A DNA stretch of 64,000 nucleotides from Buxus sempervirens (GCA_947561395.2 OX387189.1:20212329-20276328), one strand, 5' to 3'; counted from the stretch's first letter, positions 20,976 through 34,229 are shown. A program made the numbers and translations. Notes: a model not told the origin generated them from the sequence alone.

Positions 20976-22243
20976 CTTAAAACTAAAATATAAAGGCACC
21001 TTATATTTAATTCTCCAAGTTCTCTGGGTCACCCTGCAACTCTCAGGGTTGAACCAATTCCTCATTCTCTGCATATTAATATTAAAAATTAATATAGTTA
21101 TTTTATCTCATTTATTTATTAATAAAATCTAAGATTTTACAATAATATTAAGGGAATTAAGTTAATAAAAGAATTAGAGTTTAGAAGTAACAAGGGAATT
21201 TTAGGAATACGAGTGTGCGCGCGTCGGAAACGCAGCACGGGAAAGTTCGGAGTCGCCACCGCCTGATGGGGTGCAGGCGGACACCTGGGTGCCTAAGTTT
21301 GTCTATTGAGACTTTGGTCTGCGGCTTGAGATTCTAGGTAGGGTCTCGGTTGTTGTTTGGGGAAGTCCGCAGACACCCCAGACCACCCTGTCGGATGACG
21401 GGTCCGTGGGTTCCCTGGTTTGAGTCAGCTTGCTTTGGTTTCTCACCCGATTCCTAATCCGATATGCAACTTGGTTAAGTCTGGCGGGACCACCTGAGTG
21501 GTGTGGGTCCCTTTAATTGGTTTTATCTTGATTATTTTTAGGTGATCTGAGGCTGCCTGGGTGGGTCCCGTTGGAAGGCCTAGGATGTCCTTGGTGGGCT
21601 TGGTTAAGCCCACGTGCCTCTGGTTGGCTTCTGTCTAGTCCTAGGAGGCCCTTTGGGCTTAGGTTAGTGAGTTGATTTTACTTAATTGTTTAAGTTGGAA
21701 TTTTAGGTGAGTTTCATGCAAAAGGTTGGTCTACATTGGTTTGCGGGCCCCGGGGTGGGCCCCCATGATGGTTGCCAAGAGTGTTTTGGACTTATCTTTA
21801 TTTGAATCTGCCAAGATGGCATGGACATTGGGCTTGGGGCCCATAGTCCAAATTTGGGCTTGAAAGTCCAGCTCTTTGAGGTTTAGGGTTTGCACCCTCC
21901 CTTGGTTCAGTGAGTGGGCTTTGGCGGGCCCGATAAGCCCGAGGTCTCGGCCAAACCATACAATTCAAGCATCGTTCCACAAAACAAGGTTAGGGTGGGC
22001 TGCATAGGGTTTGCCCCGCCCGGTTTGGTTAATTTATTTATCTGGTTTATTTGCATGCGGACGGATTTTTATTGGGCTGGGTGGGCCCCGTTGGAAGGCC
22101 CACTAAGATGCCGAGTTGGACCGGCGGTCCATGTCCCAAGTTGGGTTTCCGGGTGACCCAGAAACCCTATTGGTTCACTTGGTTTGGTGGAAATCATCAC
22201 AAAATTCGACCAGAATCACAAAACACAAAAAAAATTGCATTTT

Positions 22244-24186
22244 TTATCGTGTATCTGGCCTCAGTTGTCGGATACACATAGGCCACAGGTGATCCGGCCT
22301 GAGTTGCCGGATCACCCTGAAATGGCCTTTTTTGGGGTTTTGCCATTTGGGGTTGTTTCCAAGGGTTCCTAGGGGCCTTCTACAAGTCATATGGGCCCCT
22401 GGGAGGGCCCACATTGGCTCAGGTTGGGGAGAAGCCTCATTTTGATCCCTTTTGGGATTTCCCAGCAAAGGCAAGGATGCCAACAAGAGGACCTGAGGTA
22501 GGGGCATGCGTGCTGGTACATCCGGTTGCTATTGGGACTTCCTAACAGGTGGTGAAGAGGTTGGGAGGCATGCTTAAGGACACAAAAATGGCATGTGGCT
22601 AGGGTGGAAAGTGTCTCAACACTCGACCTTTTCCGGTGTAAGGAATCACATAAGGAATGGAGGGGAGGCCAGGGCTGCTGTCCTCTCCCAACTGGGCTGT
22701 GGACAGCAACCGCCAAGGATCCCACAGCCAGCAAGTCCCAAGTGAAAAGTCCTTTGGTTTGTTCCCCCAAAGCAAGGAAACTCACACATGTACTCGCAAC
22801 GGCCATTCAACAAAGCACGTTATGCATACATCAATAAGAAGTGACAAAAAAAATCTGCTTTGGGTGCTGGGAACAGCAACCCTTTAAGGAAGTTGAGGCC
22901 TATTTTTTGGGGGTAGCAAATACGTGGGAATGGGGGCATGCTTATCAACCACGAAACAGCAAATTAAAGGGGCCAAGGGAGGGGCGTGTTAGAATTACGA
23001 AATAGCAAGTAAATCGGAGCAACGGGAGGATGCATTAATGCATACAACAGTAGCATGCCGGCTAAGTGAAAACAGCAGCTATGATGGAGCAAAAATCAGG
23101 GCAAATTGCACAAAAACAGCAAGAGAAATAAGGCACTTGTGTGGTCTTAGCGATGAGGAAAGACATACTTCAAGGGAGGGTCGGTTCTAGCATGCATAGA
23201 TTAAAAACTAAGCTACATGTATACAAAAACAAGGACCTAACCTAGCATACACCACATGTAATTTACAGCAAGGTCATACTAACTACATCCATGCATTTCA
23301 CTTAAAGAGACAAAGAAAGGAAAGTAGGGGGTTACATATAGGGGTACAAAGGATCACATGCTAAGGAGGAACATGCTCCTCCCATAAATGCTTAAAACCA
23401 AACCCGAAACGGTAGCTTGAGAGACACACAAGCACATGGACGATCCCTCATCCTCTCCCTAAAGTTACACGTACCCTATCTCTTACCTTGGAGGCCTCCA
23501 TATGGCCAAGTAGGAACAAACATACAAGGATGATGCAAAGATAACAGCTCCAAGTGAAGGGTGGATCAAACATCACCTTAATGGCTCATTTCCACTTATG
23601 TAATGTAAAATGCTACAAGAAACCAACCCTGAGGTGTGAAGGGGTTCTGGAATGATGTATGAAGCTCCTTTGAAGTGGAAACAGGTGCTGGAAACCTCTC
23701 CACCAGCAGTAACAGCAGCAAGCCTTCTTTTTGTTTCAATAGAGAAGATGAAGAAGAAGAAGAAGAAGGCAAAGGTTGTGTAGTCTTGGGATGAAGTGGG
23801 GAGGTTATGGAGGCAAAAAAAGGGTTGAAGAGGGAGGGATTCGGGTGAGAAAAAGTGGGGGAAGAAAGTTGAAAAACAGCAAAAGAAGCCAACCCCCGGC
23901 CAGAGGTGGCTGCTGGGCTTTTATAGACAAACTTAATGTATCCGGCATTAAATGTCGGATACACTACATGTCCTTTGTATCCGGCATTTTATGTCGGATA
24001 CATTGAACCTCCTTTGTATCTGACATAAAATATCGGATACAAACACAATCATTTCAAAACATTAATGCCGCCGCGAATTTGTCGGGGAATCGGCGCGAAT
24101 CTCGCCGAGCAAATCTTTGTATCCGACATTTAATGTCGGCTATACACAAACATATGTGTATCCGACATATTTGGTCGGATACAAAT
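22244..24186. repeat. Dispersed TATCCGACAT palindromes in LTR G
   Basis: At least seven palindromes of 24-30 bp of the form GTATCCGACAT-N-ATGTCGGATAC, at about 22244, 22285, 23937, 23976, 24015, 24115 and 24154. Several keep pairing despite differing bases. Confidence 0.75.
23918..23925 (-). promoter_or_regulatory. TATA box of LTR G
   Basis: TATAAAAG on the minus strand, in the same relation to the palindrome array as in LTR F. Confidence 0.6.
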
Positions 24187-24748
24187 CAAAAAATTACGGA
24201 TTTGCCCCTCGACTTGACCGATTCGACCGATTTGACACTTTTGGATATCTACTGATTGCCTCCTGCGAAATTTTGCTCTAAACCCTGGGATATTTTGCAT
24301 TTTTGGATATTTACGGATTGCCCCTCGAGATATTTTCTTGCGCTACTTGCCACGTGTGTGGCTTCTTGCCACGTGCGCAGCTTTCTGGGTTTTGTTGCTC
24401 GGAAACTTCGACAGCTCATATCTCCTTCATCCGGACTCCGATTTGAGCAAACTCAGTTGCGTTGGACTCATATCAGAGCCCTCTATCCAATGATATAGAG
24501 CTTAGCACCTGTCTCGGGGTTCAAAAAAAGTCAACTTTCGGCTCACCCTCAAGTTTGACCGGCCCACAGAACCTTCATCCGGACTCCGATTCCAGCAAAC
24601 TCAGTTGCGTTGGACTCATGTCAGGATTCTATATCCATTGAGATAAAGTAAGGTGGCCAATTTTCACTTGATAAAAAAAGTCAATTTTCGACCCCTCAGG
24701 GTTTGACTTTTTAGCCGGGTTTTGTATTTCCGGCTCTTCCGGGAGCGC

Positions 24749-24830
24749 AAAAACTTGTCTGCAGTTTTGCTTCAAGAAGTGAAAGGAGGAGGATAAAACT
24801 TGTTTGTAGTTTTGCTTCAAGAGGTAAGTA
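24749..24830 (+). repeat. Short tandem duplication before the donor of LTR H
   Basis: The phrase AAACTTGTYTGYAGTTTTGC with TTCAAGARGT occurs twice about 47 bp apart. The second copy ends in the donor GAG|GTAAGTAGC. Confidence 0.65.
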
Positions 24831-25776
24831 GCAAACACTTTGAAAACTGGAAGAATTGCATGATTTTTGTGTGTTTTGAATGATCTATTCAAGTTTTTGT
24901 CGAATTAAATAACTGTTTGAAGTATTTGAGGATTTTTGGGTTGGAAGTTGACTTTGTAATCTTAAGATATTCAGAAAAGGGTAAAAATGGAGGATTTATT
25001 TTAGGTTTTGTGGCTAAACTAGTGTTTACCGTGTGTGCTGCCGAAATTTTGTTTTTTGGGATGTGTTGATGCGTTTCAGAGGGTAAAAATCGCTTAATTG
25101 AATCGCTGGCGATTTTTCGGTGAAACGGGGCGGTGTGCCAAGCGAAACGGAGAAGGGAAATGCAAATTTGTTTTATTTTTATTGGCGAAATGGGGTGGCG
25201 TGCCAGAGAAATTTCCCCAAAATCTACAAAAACCAAAATTTGCCCATTTTTTTGCCCTTTTTATTTTTTTTTTGCCATTTCGACGAAATTTCGTTTTGCC
25301 ACCCATCGGCACCAAAAAGGTAAACCTTGGGCTAAACTAATAATTAATTAATGAAAATAGGATGGAAATGTCTTAGGAGTGTTTTAGGATGAAAACAAAT
25401 TGGATAGAATCCAAATTAAGTGAAGAAAATAACTTACATTTTGTAAAATAGAGAAAACCGGATTTGCCAATGTGCCTTGGCACCCGAGCATGTAGACACC
25501 CAAATTGCACCAAAGAATGAGAAAATGAGGAAAGAATTCAAGATTAAGATATACATGTTAATAAGTGTATTTTAATTTGAAAAATCTTTAAAATCATAGT
25601 AACCGTATCATACATATGGCTATTTTCATTTTTGTTTCCACTGTATTTTAATTCTGTTGTAACCGTATGATAAATACGATTGCAACTTATGAATTTTAAG
25701 TGAGCACTAACGTGGCATCCAGAAGCTTTGGCCGTTACGGGCGTAACAAAATAGAAACCGTACATTAAGTACGGTG

Positions 25777-26017
25777 CCTCAAGAACCTTACTTTATATAT
25801 AGTTCTTCAAGAACCATATTATATGTATGGACCTTTGAAAGCACCCAAGATTTGTGCGTAATTTACAGTCTCTACCTCTCTATTGAAGCCCTTCAAGAAC
25901 CTTTATATATGGTTCTTCAAGAACCATATCATATGTACGTTTCTTAATGATTTTTATCATTTTGAAAGCATCCAAGATCTATGCTTAATTTATAGTCTCT
26001 ACCTCTCTATTGAAGCC
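25777..26017 (+). repeat. Tandem duplication with palindromes upstream of the LTR I promoter
   Basis: Two copies (about 25777-25888 and 25889-26017) share CAAGAACC, a palindrome GGTTCTTCAAGAACC or its variant, and CTCTACCTCTCTATTGAAGC. They lie 130-370 bp before the TATA box, where LTR enhancers sit. Confidence 0.75.
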
Positions 26018-26144
26018 CTGATTTGGCTATTTTACCCTCCAAAATTGGCTGAATTCCTTCTAATTCATGCTTTAGGCTTAAATTTGAAGCATTTTGATAC
26101 ATTTTTGTGTTTACCCTTGGGAATTTTTTGTCACACTTTGTGCC

Positions 26145-26152
26145 TATAAATA
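26145..26152 (+). promoter_or_regulatory. TATA box of LTR I
   Basis: TATAAATA in the context GTGCCTATAAATATAAGG. Confidence 0.75.
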
Positions 26153-29100
26153 TAAGGTTTCTCCTCATGCAAAGGGCTGCAAATTTTGAGGGTGAGAGCC
26201 TTACTTAGAAAGGGGAAGCTCTGCTGGATTGCACACTTGAAGAAGGCTTTGCTTGCTTTGATTGAAGAAGAAGCTCACAAGGTATAATCTCTTTTAAATT
26301 CAGTGTCTCTCTTTCAATTCTACCACTCTCTCCTTCTACATTTCTGTAAAATAAGGCCTCGATGTATGTAGCCCAAACTATGATCAAAGTACCTTAAGCC
26401 TCTCTCTAGCTGTAAAGCATGAAGAGAATGCTAGGGGAAATGATCTATGGGATGGATCCTTTAGGATTTAGAACCCTTTTAACTATGATTTTGGTTCTTT
26501 TCTTTTGATAATGCTTTGATTTGCTATTGTGTGTAATTTTTTACTTCAATTGTGAGGAATTTTGTGGATCTAGGCTACCTCATAGCCTCAAATATGAAAT
26601 TCCTTCATATTGCATGATTTCTTATACACTTTACACAGAGCACACATCCACTTGAGTTTTTCTTCAAGTCTAGGCATGAATCTTTAGATCTACCACGCTC
26701 AATATGGTAGATCTGAGGTTTAGCATTAAAATTATATCTTAGGACTTTTGATTATCTTTTTTTTAAATGGTTTTGATCTCTTGGAGAAGGCCTCATGGCC
26801 AGATCTCCTTGGATATAAGCAAATTCAAGTGAACTTGGGCTATTTTGGCTCTCACTCTCCAAATCAATAGGAGATTTGAGCCAAACCTTTGCCATAAATG
26901 TTTTTAGAACATTTTTATTTCATTATAAGTGTTTTAGATTGGATTAAGAGAGCTGTGTGCACATACCTTGTGCTTATGATGTGGTTTTCACTTGATTTCT
27001 TTAGATCTGGACTGAACATGAGCATCAACTTGGTTTGTTCGTAGCTTTGTCCTTCGGATGAATTTTTGAGTGATTCCAGTTGCATGTGAAAGGTACAATA
27101 GTCTAGATTAATCATGTTAATTTTAAAAATCTTTTGTTAAACCGTTTGCTCACACTATTTGATTGAAGTTTAACAGGTTTGTTATACACAGATTGTTGAT
27201 CCTGTCACTTCAATTAAGTACCATTGGCTCATCTGAAATTCGATTTGAGTAATTTTTTTTCTGAGTCTTCTTTGATGATTTTTCTTTAAAAGACACTGGT
27301 TTTATAATTTTTCAATCGATTTTGAGCTATGTGTGTTTGATTAACCTTGTACTGCTCAATACCATATTATAGGATTAATCTGTGATTGAGTTGACATGTT
27401 CATAAGCACACATGTACCACATATGGATGAAGTTTTGAATGAAGCTATGCCATTGGAAAGAAGACATTTCATACTTCATTCATACCAATTTTTATGGATT
27501 AATATGGAGCCAACCTCCACTAATAGGCTTATGAAGTAGTGCTGGTCATCACTGTCACTGTGATGAAACAATAACTTCAAACAAGTACAACTCCTTCAAT
27601 ATTGATTTCTTTTAAATGATTTTTCTGTAGTGTTCTGAGCATCAAATAATCTTTCAAATGACTTTGATTTCATCCAATTTGAGTTTCTAATGAGTGAGTT
27701 ATGATAATTAAATGTGTACAACTCAAATAGCTTTCTATGTATTGTTTTTTAGATTTGTCTGGTTCTGTTTTTCTTTCATTTTTGCTTTGATTTTCTATTT
27801 AATCATGAAGTCCCGAGAGTGATAAAGCCTTAGAGAGTGTACAAATTAATTGGATTACTCGAGGTGAATCACACATTTGTACATGCTTTGTTTCTCTTCT
27901 TTTAAATGATTTGATGTATGCAAGCAACCTATAGCATGATAAGATCTTATGGCAACCACCTTGTGTGGATGAGTGGGGTTGCCTAACAGCTTCCCCCACT
28001 CATAAATTAATCCCTTTTCCCAATCTTTGGCGTAGACCATGAATTTTGAACTTCTTGGGCTCATTTTTGAATTTTTATGCACACTTTGGTGACCGTCCAC
28101 ACCAAGACCCCTTGGATGGCGGTGATTCCTTTCTTTTGTTAAGTTCCATGTAGGATGTGTGAAATCCTAGTGATTTCCATGGTCTCACAGAGTAGCGCTC
28201 GAGTGCAATGGTAAGCACGAAGAGTAAATTATGGACGCAACGCTTAAACGTTACATTGAGTGACTAAGACTGATTGAGAAATAAACTGAAACCCGAGAGT
28301 TATTTTAGAACGTTCAACCTACACTCGAGTGATACTTGGAGTGCATAAGCCCAGAAAAACTAAGCTCGAGCACCAGCTAGAGTGCTGGGTGCAGACTTAA
28401 GTATATAATTGGACGCTCGATATAGCATTTGACCTAAGCTTGAGCGTACCTCTGTAAAATTTCACTAAAACTAAGGATTTTGTGCTCAAATCAAATTTTA
28501 ATGATTGTTTTTGGGATTTTATTAATTAAACCACATGTAATTAAGTTAATATAAGTTGATGGAAGTGGTGGATTAAATTTTTAATAAAGGAATTATAATT
28601 TGGAACAATGAATGTAAATTAGACCCAAGTTAAGGATGAAATAAGGACAACCAACACTAAAGGTTATTCTATTAGCATTAAGTGATTTCTACCACCTCTT
28701 AAGTTTGATAATTGACCTATATTAACCTTTAGAATAATTATACAATGTATTAATCAGTTTAGGCATCTTAGGTTGGTAATGAGGAAATTTGGACAATATT
28801 GAGTGAACTAAATATAAGAAAAGTCTTGAACAAAGGAGTGTGATAATCCAAGACCTATTATTATAACTTAACTATTTAGGTATGAGTGTTTTGGGAATTT
28901 TTGCGCCGGTAAAACAAGTTTTGGGATTTAAGTAAAGAATTTGGGTATGTTTTAGTTAAAAATATCATGTGTTTGGGTCTTCAATGGTACTCTATGGATT
29001 TCAAACCAAATTTGAGTTATTTCATTGGTCTTAGAACTTTATTCAAGGATGTTTGAAATGAGCTGCATGATTATTATAATGGAATTACTTGTTTACTCTT

Positions 29101-29312
29101 CGTGTATCTCAGAGTGAGTTGGTTTCCCTCTTTCATGTAGCTTGAGTTGAGGTATGATTTTCCTCCATGTATCTTGGAGTTTTTTTATACATTGTTGGGT
29201 GATTTTATTATTGTATAAATTGTTATAATGTTTTGGTTGTTTTGTATAGTGTTTTTATAAATTGTTATAATGTTTTCTTTGCTAAGTTAAACCTATTTTC
29301 CCTCTATGCTTC

Positions 29313-29545
29313 CACCGTGTATCTCGGTGAGGCCTTCTTGTATTTGGTCGTGCTACAGAAATCCAATCCGTTGTGCATCTTGGCGGGGTTACTCTTTTAG
29401 GTTACCCACCGTGTATATCGTTTGGTATTCCCTTTGTTGGTTATATTGGATATTGTTGCAGTTTGACTGGATTATACGTGCCAGCCTACGATGTATCTCG
29501 GTTGGATGTTCTGCAATAAGATGATGACTGTGTATCTCGGCTTTG
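29313..29545 (+). repeat. Hairpin array with TGTATCT loop in LTR H
   Basis: Five units around TGTATCT or a close variant. The first (29313-29329) is a perfect CACCG-TGTATCT-CGGTG hairpin; a later one pairs CCAGCC with GGTTGG using a G-T pair. Stems differ while the loop is kept. Confidence 0.65.
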
Positions 29546-30079
29546 CACATAAGTCGTGAAGTATAAAATTAGGGCAGGCCTTAGCTTGATAAAGATATTT
29601 CAGTTCATGAGTCCTGTGATGTCACTTGTATGGTTTGTTGTATGATTTGGTTTTATTACCAATGATTCGTTTTGCAGCTTAGGCCTCATGAAAGTTATCT
29701 TATAAATTATTAGGCTATTTTCTAGCATGCATATTGCTGGTTATTGAGATTTATATCTCACTCTAGTTTTACCCATTTTTTAGGTATTCTTGGAAAGGAC
29801 ATTAAGAATTGGGTAGCATAACAAGAGGGCAGGAATTAGTTTTGATTTAGATTTAAGACAAAAATTTTAATGAGTCATTCTGCATTATATTTACATATAA
29901 TTAAGTTAACCCTTGAACTTTAAAGTGTCATTGTAATTTTTTATTCTCCTTACATGTTTTTGCATTGTTACTCCGATATAAAGAAAAATTTCCAAAATTT
30001 CCCCATATTTTAACATGTTTTGGCCCACATACACTAACACTTCAGGTTTGAACAAATAATCCAAATCTGAGGTGTTACA

Positions 30080-30253
30080 TGCAAACATGGCATAGCAGTA
30101 TATAAAGCAGCAGGTAGAGCAATCAGCATTAGATGGAGAAGTTCAAGAGCATGCTCATTTTGTCCTAGGGTAGATACTAAGAAAATACCATCATAAGTAT
30201 ACTTGAATAATCATTGTATTTAGGTACTTATTTTTCTTATATCATGTGTAGCA
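30080..30253. other. Short non-LTR segment between LTRs H and J
   Basis: 174 bp that continues at 43275 once J is removed. Short open frames exist but none is recognisable. Confidence 0.4.
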
Positions 30254-30954
30254 TCCTATGTAGCACCCCGGATCCGAGTTGTTCATTAAAGATATAACTC
30301 ATCTCATCGTAACACTATGCATGAGCCCATAACAAGCCAATGCCATAATATAATTCAACAATTATATCAATATCAGAGTGCGGAAACGAAAGAGAATTAA
30401 AACAAACTAATTTGAATCTTTATTACTTCAAAATAAAAGTGCTAATGGTCCTCAAAATGAACTTCTCAATTCAATACATCAAATATGAAATTTTAAAAGG
30501 CAACTACCTATTTTAGACACTTCTCAAACCTACTATAAAAGAAATAACTCCTAAACAAATCTCCTAATAGAATATAAAAGAAAACTAATAATCCATAAGG
30601 TGCTCATCAAGGTCCTTTGCTGTACCCTATGTATTATCTACCCTAACTTGCACGTCCTTTCCAAGAGTATCTGAAAATAAATATTAAAAACAAGGGTGAG
30701 ATATAAAATCTCAGCAAGTAGCAACATGCATGCTATAAAACAGTCCATATAATTTATAAACCATTTCCATGAGGTATAACGATTGAACCAAAGTTCATAA
30801 TCTAGAAAATACAATATAAAGTCAAAAATCCAACAAGTTATAATCCAAAACCAACATAATATTGACACAACAAGCCACACAATTGTGACATCACAGGATT
30901 CGTGAAATAAGACATTTTTGAGAAGTTTAATACCCGATTTCCAAATGCCACCTC

Positions 30955-31573
30955 CTGACATATGCTGGTCGAGATACACAAACTATAATATAGGGGAGTA
31001 CCCACCCAGATACAGGGATTAAGGTTGGCATGTACAACCACACTTCCTACTGAGATACATTGATCAAGGAATATGATTACTGGAAGTTCCAACTTCCCAC
31101 CAAGATACACGGATAAAGGAAGAGGATTGTGAAGATACACGGACTAAATTGCATAAATGGACCACGGGGGTTAAATAAACAAAGAACGACCCACTCCACT
31201 ATCTAGCTAAACTATAGATCCATAACAAGCTATGCCCGCTAGGCACAAGGCAATCAATTACTCAAACATGTTATTTTAGATACCAAAAACATCATCAATA
31301 ATCCATAAGTCAACTCCAAGATACATGGAGGAAATCCAAGTCTCAAACCCAAGCTACATGAGTGAGAATAACCACAAGTCAACTCCAAGATACATAGAAG
31401 AAAAACCAAGTCTCAAACCCAAGCTACATGAGTGAGAATAACCACTCCAAGGTACACGAAGGAAAATAATAACAATAATAATCCACAAGTTAACTCCAAG
31501 ATACATGGAGGAAATCCAAGTCTCAAACCCAGCCTAAATGAGTGAGAAATTCACTACTCCGAGTTACACGGAG
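30955..31573 (-). repeat. AGATACAC hairpin array and tandem repeats in LTR J
   Basis: Many units carry AGATACA(C/T) (reverse complement of the H loop) flanked by inverted repeats, such as CTCCAAGATACATGGAG (three near copies) and CTCCGAGTTACACGGAG (31557-31573). The blocks at 31310-31540 are also direct repeats of about 70 bp containing CAAGTCTCAAACCCAAGC. Confidence 0.65.
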
Positions 31574-33946
31574 GAAACTAGTAACAGTTCTGCCTTAACA
31601 ATTATGAAAACATCTTTAAGTAGGTTAAATACAAGTGTATGAACCAATAAAATCAAACCAAGTTGAAAGGAAAAGGATTTGGAACAATAAACTCAAATAA
31701 AAGTCATTTTAGTAGACGTACCCAAATTCTTTATAAAAATCCAAATAAATCATCGGCCAATGCAAACACTTTCAAAACACCCTAATCTTATTGGTACATG
31801 AGTTAGAATTCAATAAAAACAATTTTATAATAAAAAACTAGGTCGAAAGGTAAAATTCCAAAAATCTATCAGTGAGTGCTCGAGTGCTGACGGGCGACAT
31901 GTCAGCGCTCATAGAAAATACAATTCAGTGTTTGGTCGCTTGGAGTGGTGCTCGAGTGATATCCCGGGCGTTCGGTGTAATAAAAACTTCTGGGTTGCAG
32001 GTTCTAATTTTCTAAAAGAAACACAGGCGGGGCTGCCTTCAATGGCGCTTGAGCATGATTGCAAGCATCCATATAAATTTGTAAAAATCTGGGTTTTACG
32101 AAATTTTGTGAATCTTCTATTTATTTTTCAGTGAAAACCTCTTAAAAATACCTTCCAAAACTTTAGAATCTATTTGGGTATTTAAAGATATCATAAACAA
32201 ATACAAAATCAACTTTAATGAATTATTATAGAATTTTAATCATGTAAAGGTCAAATTTGTCACTTACGAACAAGTAATGTTCTAAATATCATAACTCGGT
32301 CGTTTCTTAACCAAATTACCTAAAATTTGATTCATTGGATTCCTGACTCATAGTACAAAAATAACCTATAATAGGTTTTCAAAATTCTATGTGGTTAATT
32401 AATTATAGCTTTTTAAAGTCAACTTTTAATAAAAATCTGTGCATACCAGTAAGTAATAAAAATTACTAAACAGTAGAATATTATTTAAATTATATTTTTA
32501 TGTGAAACTAGACACAAAACCATACAACTTTCATGAAGACCACGTAATCCAAATCTGTGAGACCCCAGATTCTTATATAGATTGTTGAAGTGCTAATCAA
32601 GAGGTATTTAGCAAATCCTAACATATTGTATTTTATATTGTAAAGGTGAAGCGGGAGAAGCCCAGACTTGCAGCTAGCCAAGTGGCTAAGTCTAGGTTTA
32701 TCAGAAGTGTGTAAAGGTATGTCTTCCTTCTATTTGAGCAATTCCTAAATTATTAAATGAATTTATTCCATGTGTGAGACAATGGCTTAGCTGTAAATTT
32801 TGTGTGCAGTAGGAGGAGTGGCAAGATGGTGAATATTGGTGTCTAGAGGGGAGAAGGGCAAACTGAGCATTTTGCCTTAAAGCATTTGAGGGAAGTGTTG
32901 TTAAGTGCCAAAAGAGGGGTTTTGACCCATACAAATGAACACAAAACCCCCTTCTCTTCATCTTCTCCTCCACTCTCCCACGCTCTCATCTCCTTCCCAC
33001 ATTCTTCTCTCCCATCTTCTATTGGAAAGAAAGTCTTGCAAGAAAAGAAGAAGAAGGAGACAAAGCTTGGTGATATTCATTTGGGGAAAAAGCTTGGAGA
33101 AATTGGGGAAAACCAACCAAGGAAGCTCAAAAGCATTGTTCGTGGCTTGCTTTAGGAGCTAGGAGACGTACTGGGGGTTTTCATATAATCTTGCTTCCTT
33201 CACAAATAAGGGATGTATATGTTAAGGGTTCGATGAGTAATAGGTAACCACACATTTTAGAGAAATTTTAGAGACCAAAAACCATAGAAATGAGTGAGAT
33301 TGAAGAAAACCTAAAGAAAATCACGAATTCGGAAATTTGCGACCTGGGAAATCGCTAGGGCGCCCGACAGAGCGCTCGAGTGCCCATTTTAATTTCTGGT
33401 CATAGGCGAGGCCGCTCTTTGGCACTCGAGCGCGATCGCAAGCATCCCACCTGTGTTTTTTTTTAAACTTAGAACCTGAGAGTTGACATTTTAGCTAAGC
33501 CTGGCGCCTAAGCCAGTGCTTGAGCGCGCACTCAGGCCCTGGACAGCTTTTGAGTATTTTGGGATTTCAGACTAAATCCAACTACAGATTATTTTTATTT
33601 GAATCCAACCCATGTACAAATAGGATTTAGGTGTCTAGGAAGTGTTTCCACTGAAATTACCTCAAAATTCCAAATAAGCAAGAGCTTGGGTACTTTCTAC
33701 TGAAATAGGTTTCATAGAGATTTTTTGTTCTAGATTTTTATAGGAATGGGATAATTTAATTCCACCACTTAGAACACCTTCCAAATGATCCTTGGGAGTA
33801 GAAAACCAAAGCCAAATTAAGGATGTACATGTCTCTAATGAGTTGGGACCTAAGTTGCCCAAGTAATATATGAAAACTGAATGATTTATTACCATGAGCA
33901 TGACTGATTGCTATTATTTGTTCTATAGCATGTGATAAATTGTGAA

Positions 33947-34065
33947 GGGCATTGGCCCAATTGTTAATACATGATATAAAGGGCATTGGCCCAGTATTTG
34001 GCATATGTATGGAGGGCACTGGCCCGGTTCCATGAAATAGTGAAAAGGGCTTGGCCCAAGTTGAC
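33947..34065 (+). repeat. GGGCATTGGCCC palindrome repeats in LTR K
   Basis: Four short palindromes (at about 33947, 33981, 34014 and 34047) spaced 33-34 bp apart, all with GGGC...GCCC arms. Confidence 0.75.
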
Positions 34066-34229
34066 TTGGGTAAGGTTATGAGCTACCCTTGAGATTGTAC
34101 ATGCATGAGTGACATGATATACGTGATGTGAAATGAACTAAGGAACTTGCATAATGAACAACCTTAAGTTATGGATCCATAAATCTTATGTAGGTGTATT
34201 TGTATATAATGCTATGACCATGTACTATT

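Larger units (their letters stand above)
2921..21141 (-). mobile_element. LTR D, 5' LTR of the minus-strand gypsy element, split by nested insertions
   Basis: Two parts, 2921-4799 and about 20391-21141, together about 2.6 kb, match along their length the uninterrupted LTR E (17820-20390, 2571 bp). On the minus strand the LTR starts TGTAAAATC and ends GGCGTTATA (ACA mutated to ATA), next to the PBS. The break falls right after a splice-donor-like GTAAGTAG (minus strand; GT at 20398-20397). The acceptor-like TTTTCAG ends at 3315. ATAAT at 21142-21146 would be one target-duplication copy; the other lies off the left edge. Confidence 0.75.
21214..24705 (-). mobile_element. Tat/Ogre-like LTR G, truncated
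   Basis: Inverted relative of LTR F (55145-58089). Shared landmarks include GGAGTCGCCAC near one end, a CCTGATGGGGTGCAGGC block, the CATCCGGACTCCGAT / AACTCAGTTGCGTT module (present twice here, 24430-24480 and 24570-24620) and TATCCGACAT palindromes. A TATA box (TATAAAAG, minus) at 23918-23925 fixes orientation. The left end is TGTG at 21214. The right end diverges from F near 24705 and no terminal duplication is visible. ORFs inside are chance ORFs. Confidence 0.6.
25491..28189 (+). mobile_element. Solo LTR I (unrelated LTR family)
   Basis: 2699 bp from TGTAGACACCC to GGTCTCACA with near-perfect duplication GAGCA/GAGTA (25486-25490 and 28190-28194) inside the GC-rich block of LTR H. TATA box TATAAATA at 26145-26152. 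It differs in sequence from the other gypsy LTRs; the TGTAGACACCC start recalls Tat/Ogre-type LTRs but the family is uncertain. Confidence 0.7.
21142..30079 (+). mobile_element. LTR H (gypsy), left end outside the window, interrupted by D element, G and I
   Basis: Pieces 21142-21213, about 24706-25490 and 28195-30079 align in order with LTRs O and M. Landmarks: GAG|GTAAGTAGC donor at 24824, GC-rich CGCTCGAGTG block (28195-28460), TGTATCT hairpin array (29313-29545), GAGATTTATATCTC hairpin, acceptor TTTTTTAG ending at 29783, and end GGTGTTACA at 30079. The first ~100 bp should lie left of the D element, outside this window. Confidence 0.65.

Noticed and set aside
22387..22887. Several overlapping ORFs of 76-139 residues on both strands
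   Set aside because: They lie in the GC-rich part of Tat/Ogre-like LTR G, have no domain features, and are not preserved in the related LTR F.
30080..30253. Possible gene fragment
   Set aside because: Short frames exist but no similarity to a known protein was recognised and stops occur in each frame.
32886..33162. ORFs in LTR K containing SSSSPPLSHALISFPHS
   Set aside because: Located in the LTR leader of a solo LTR and dominated by pyrimidine-rich simple sequence.
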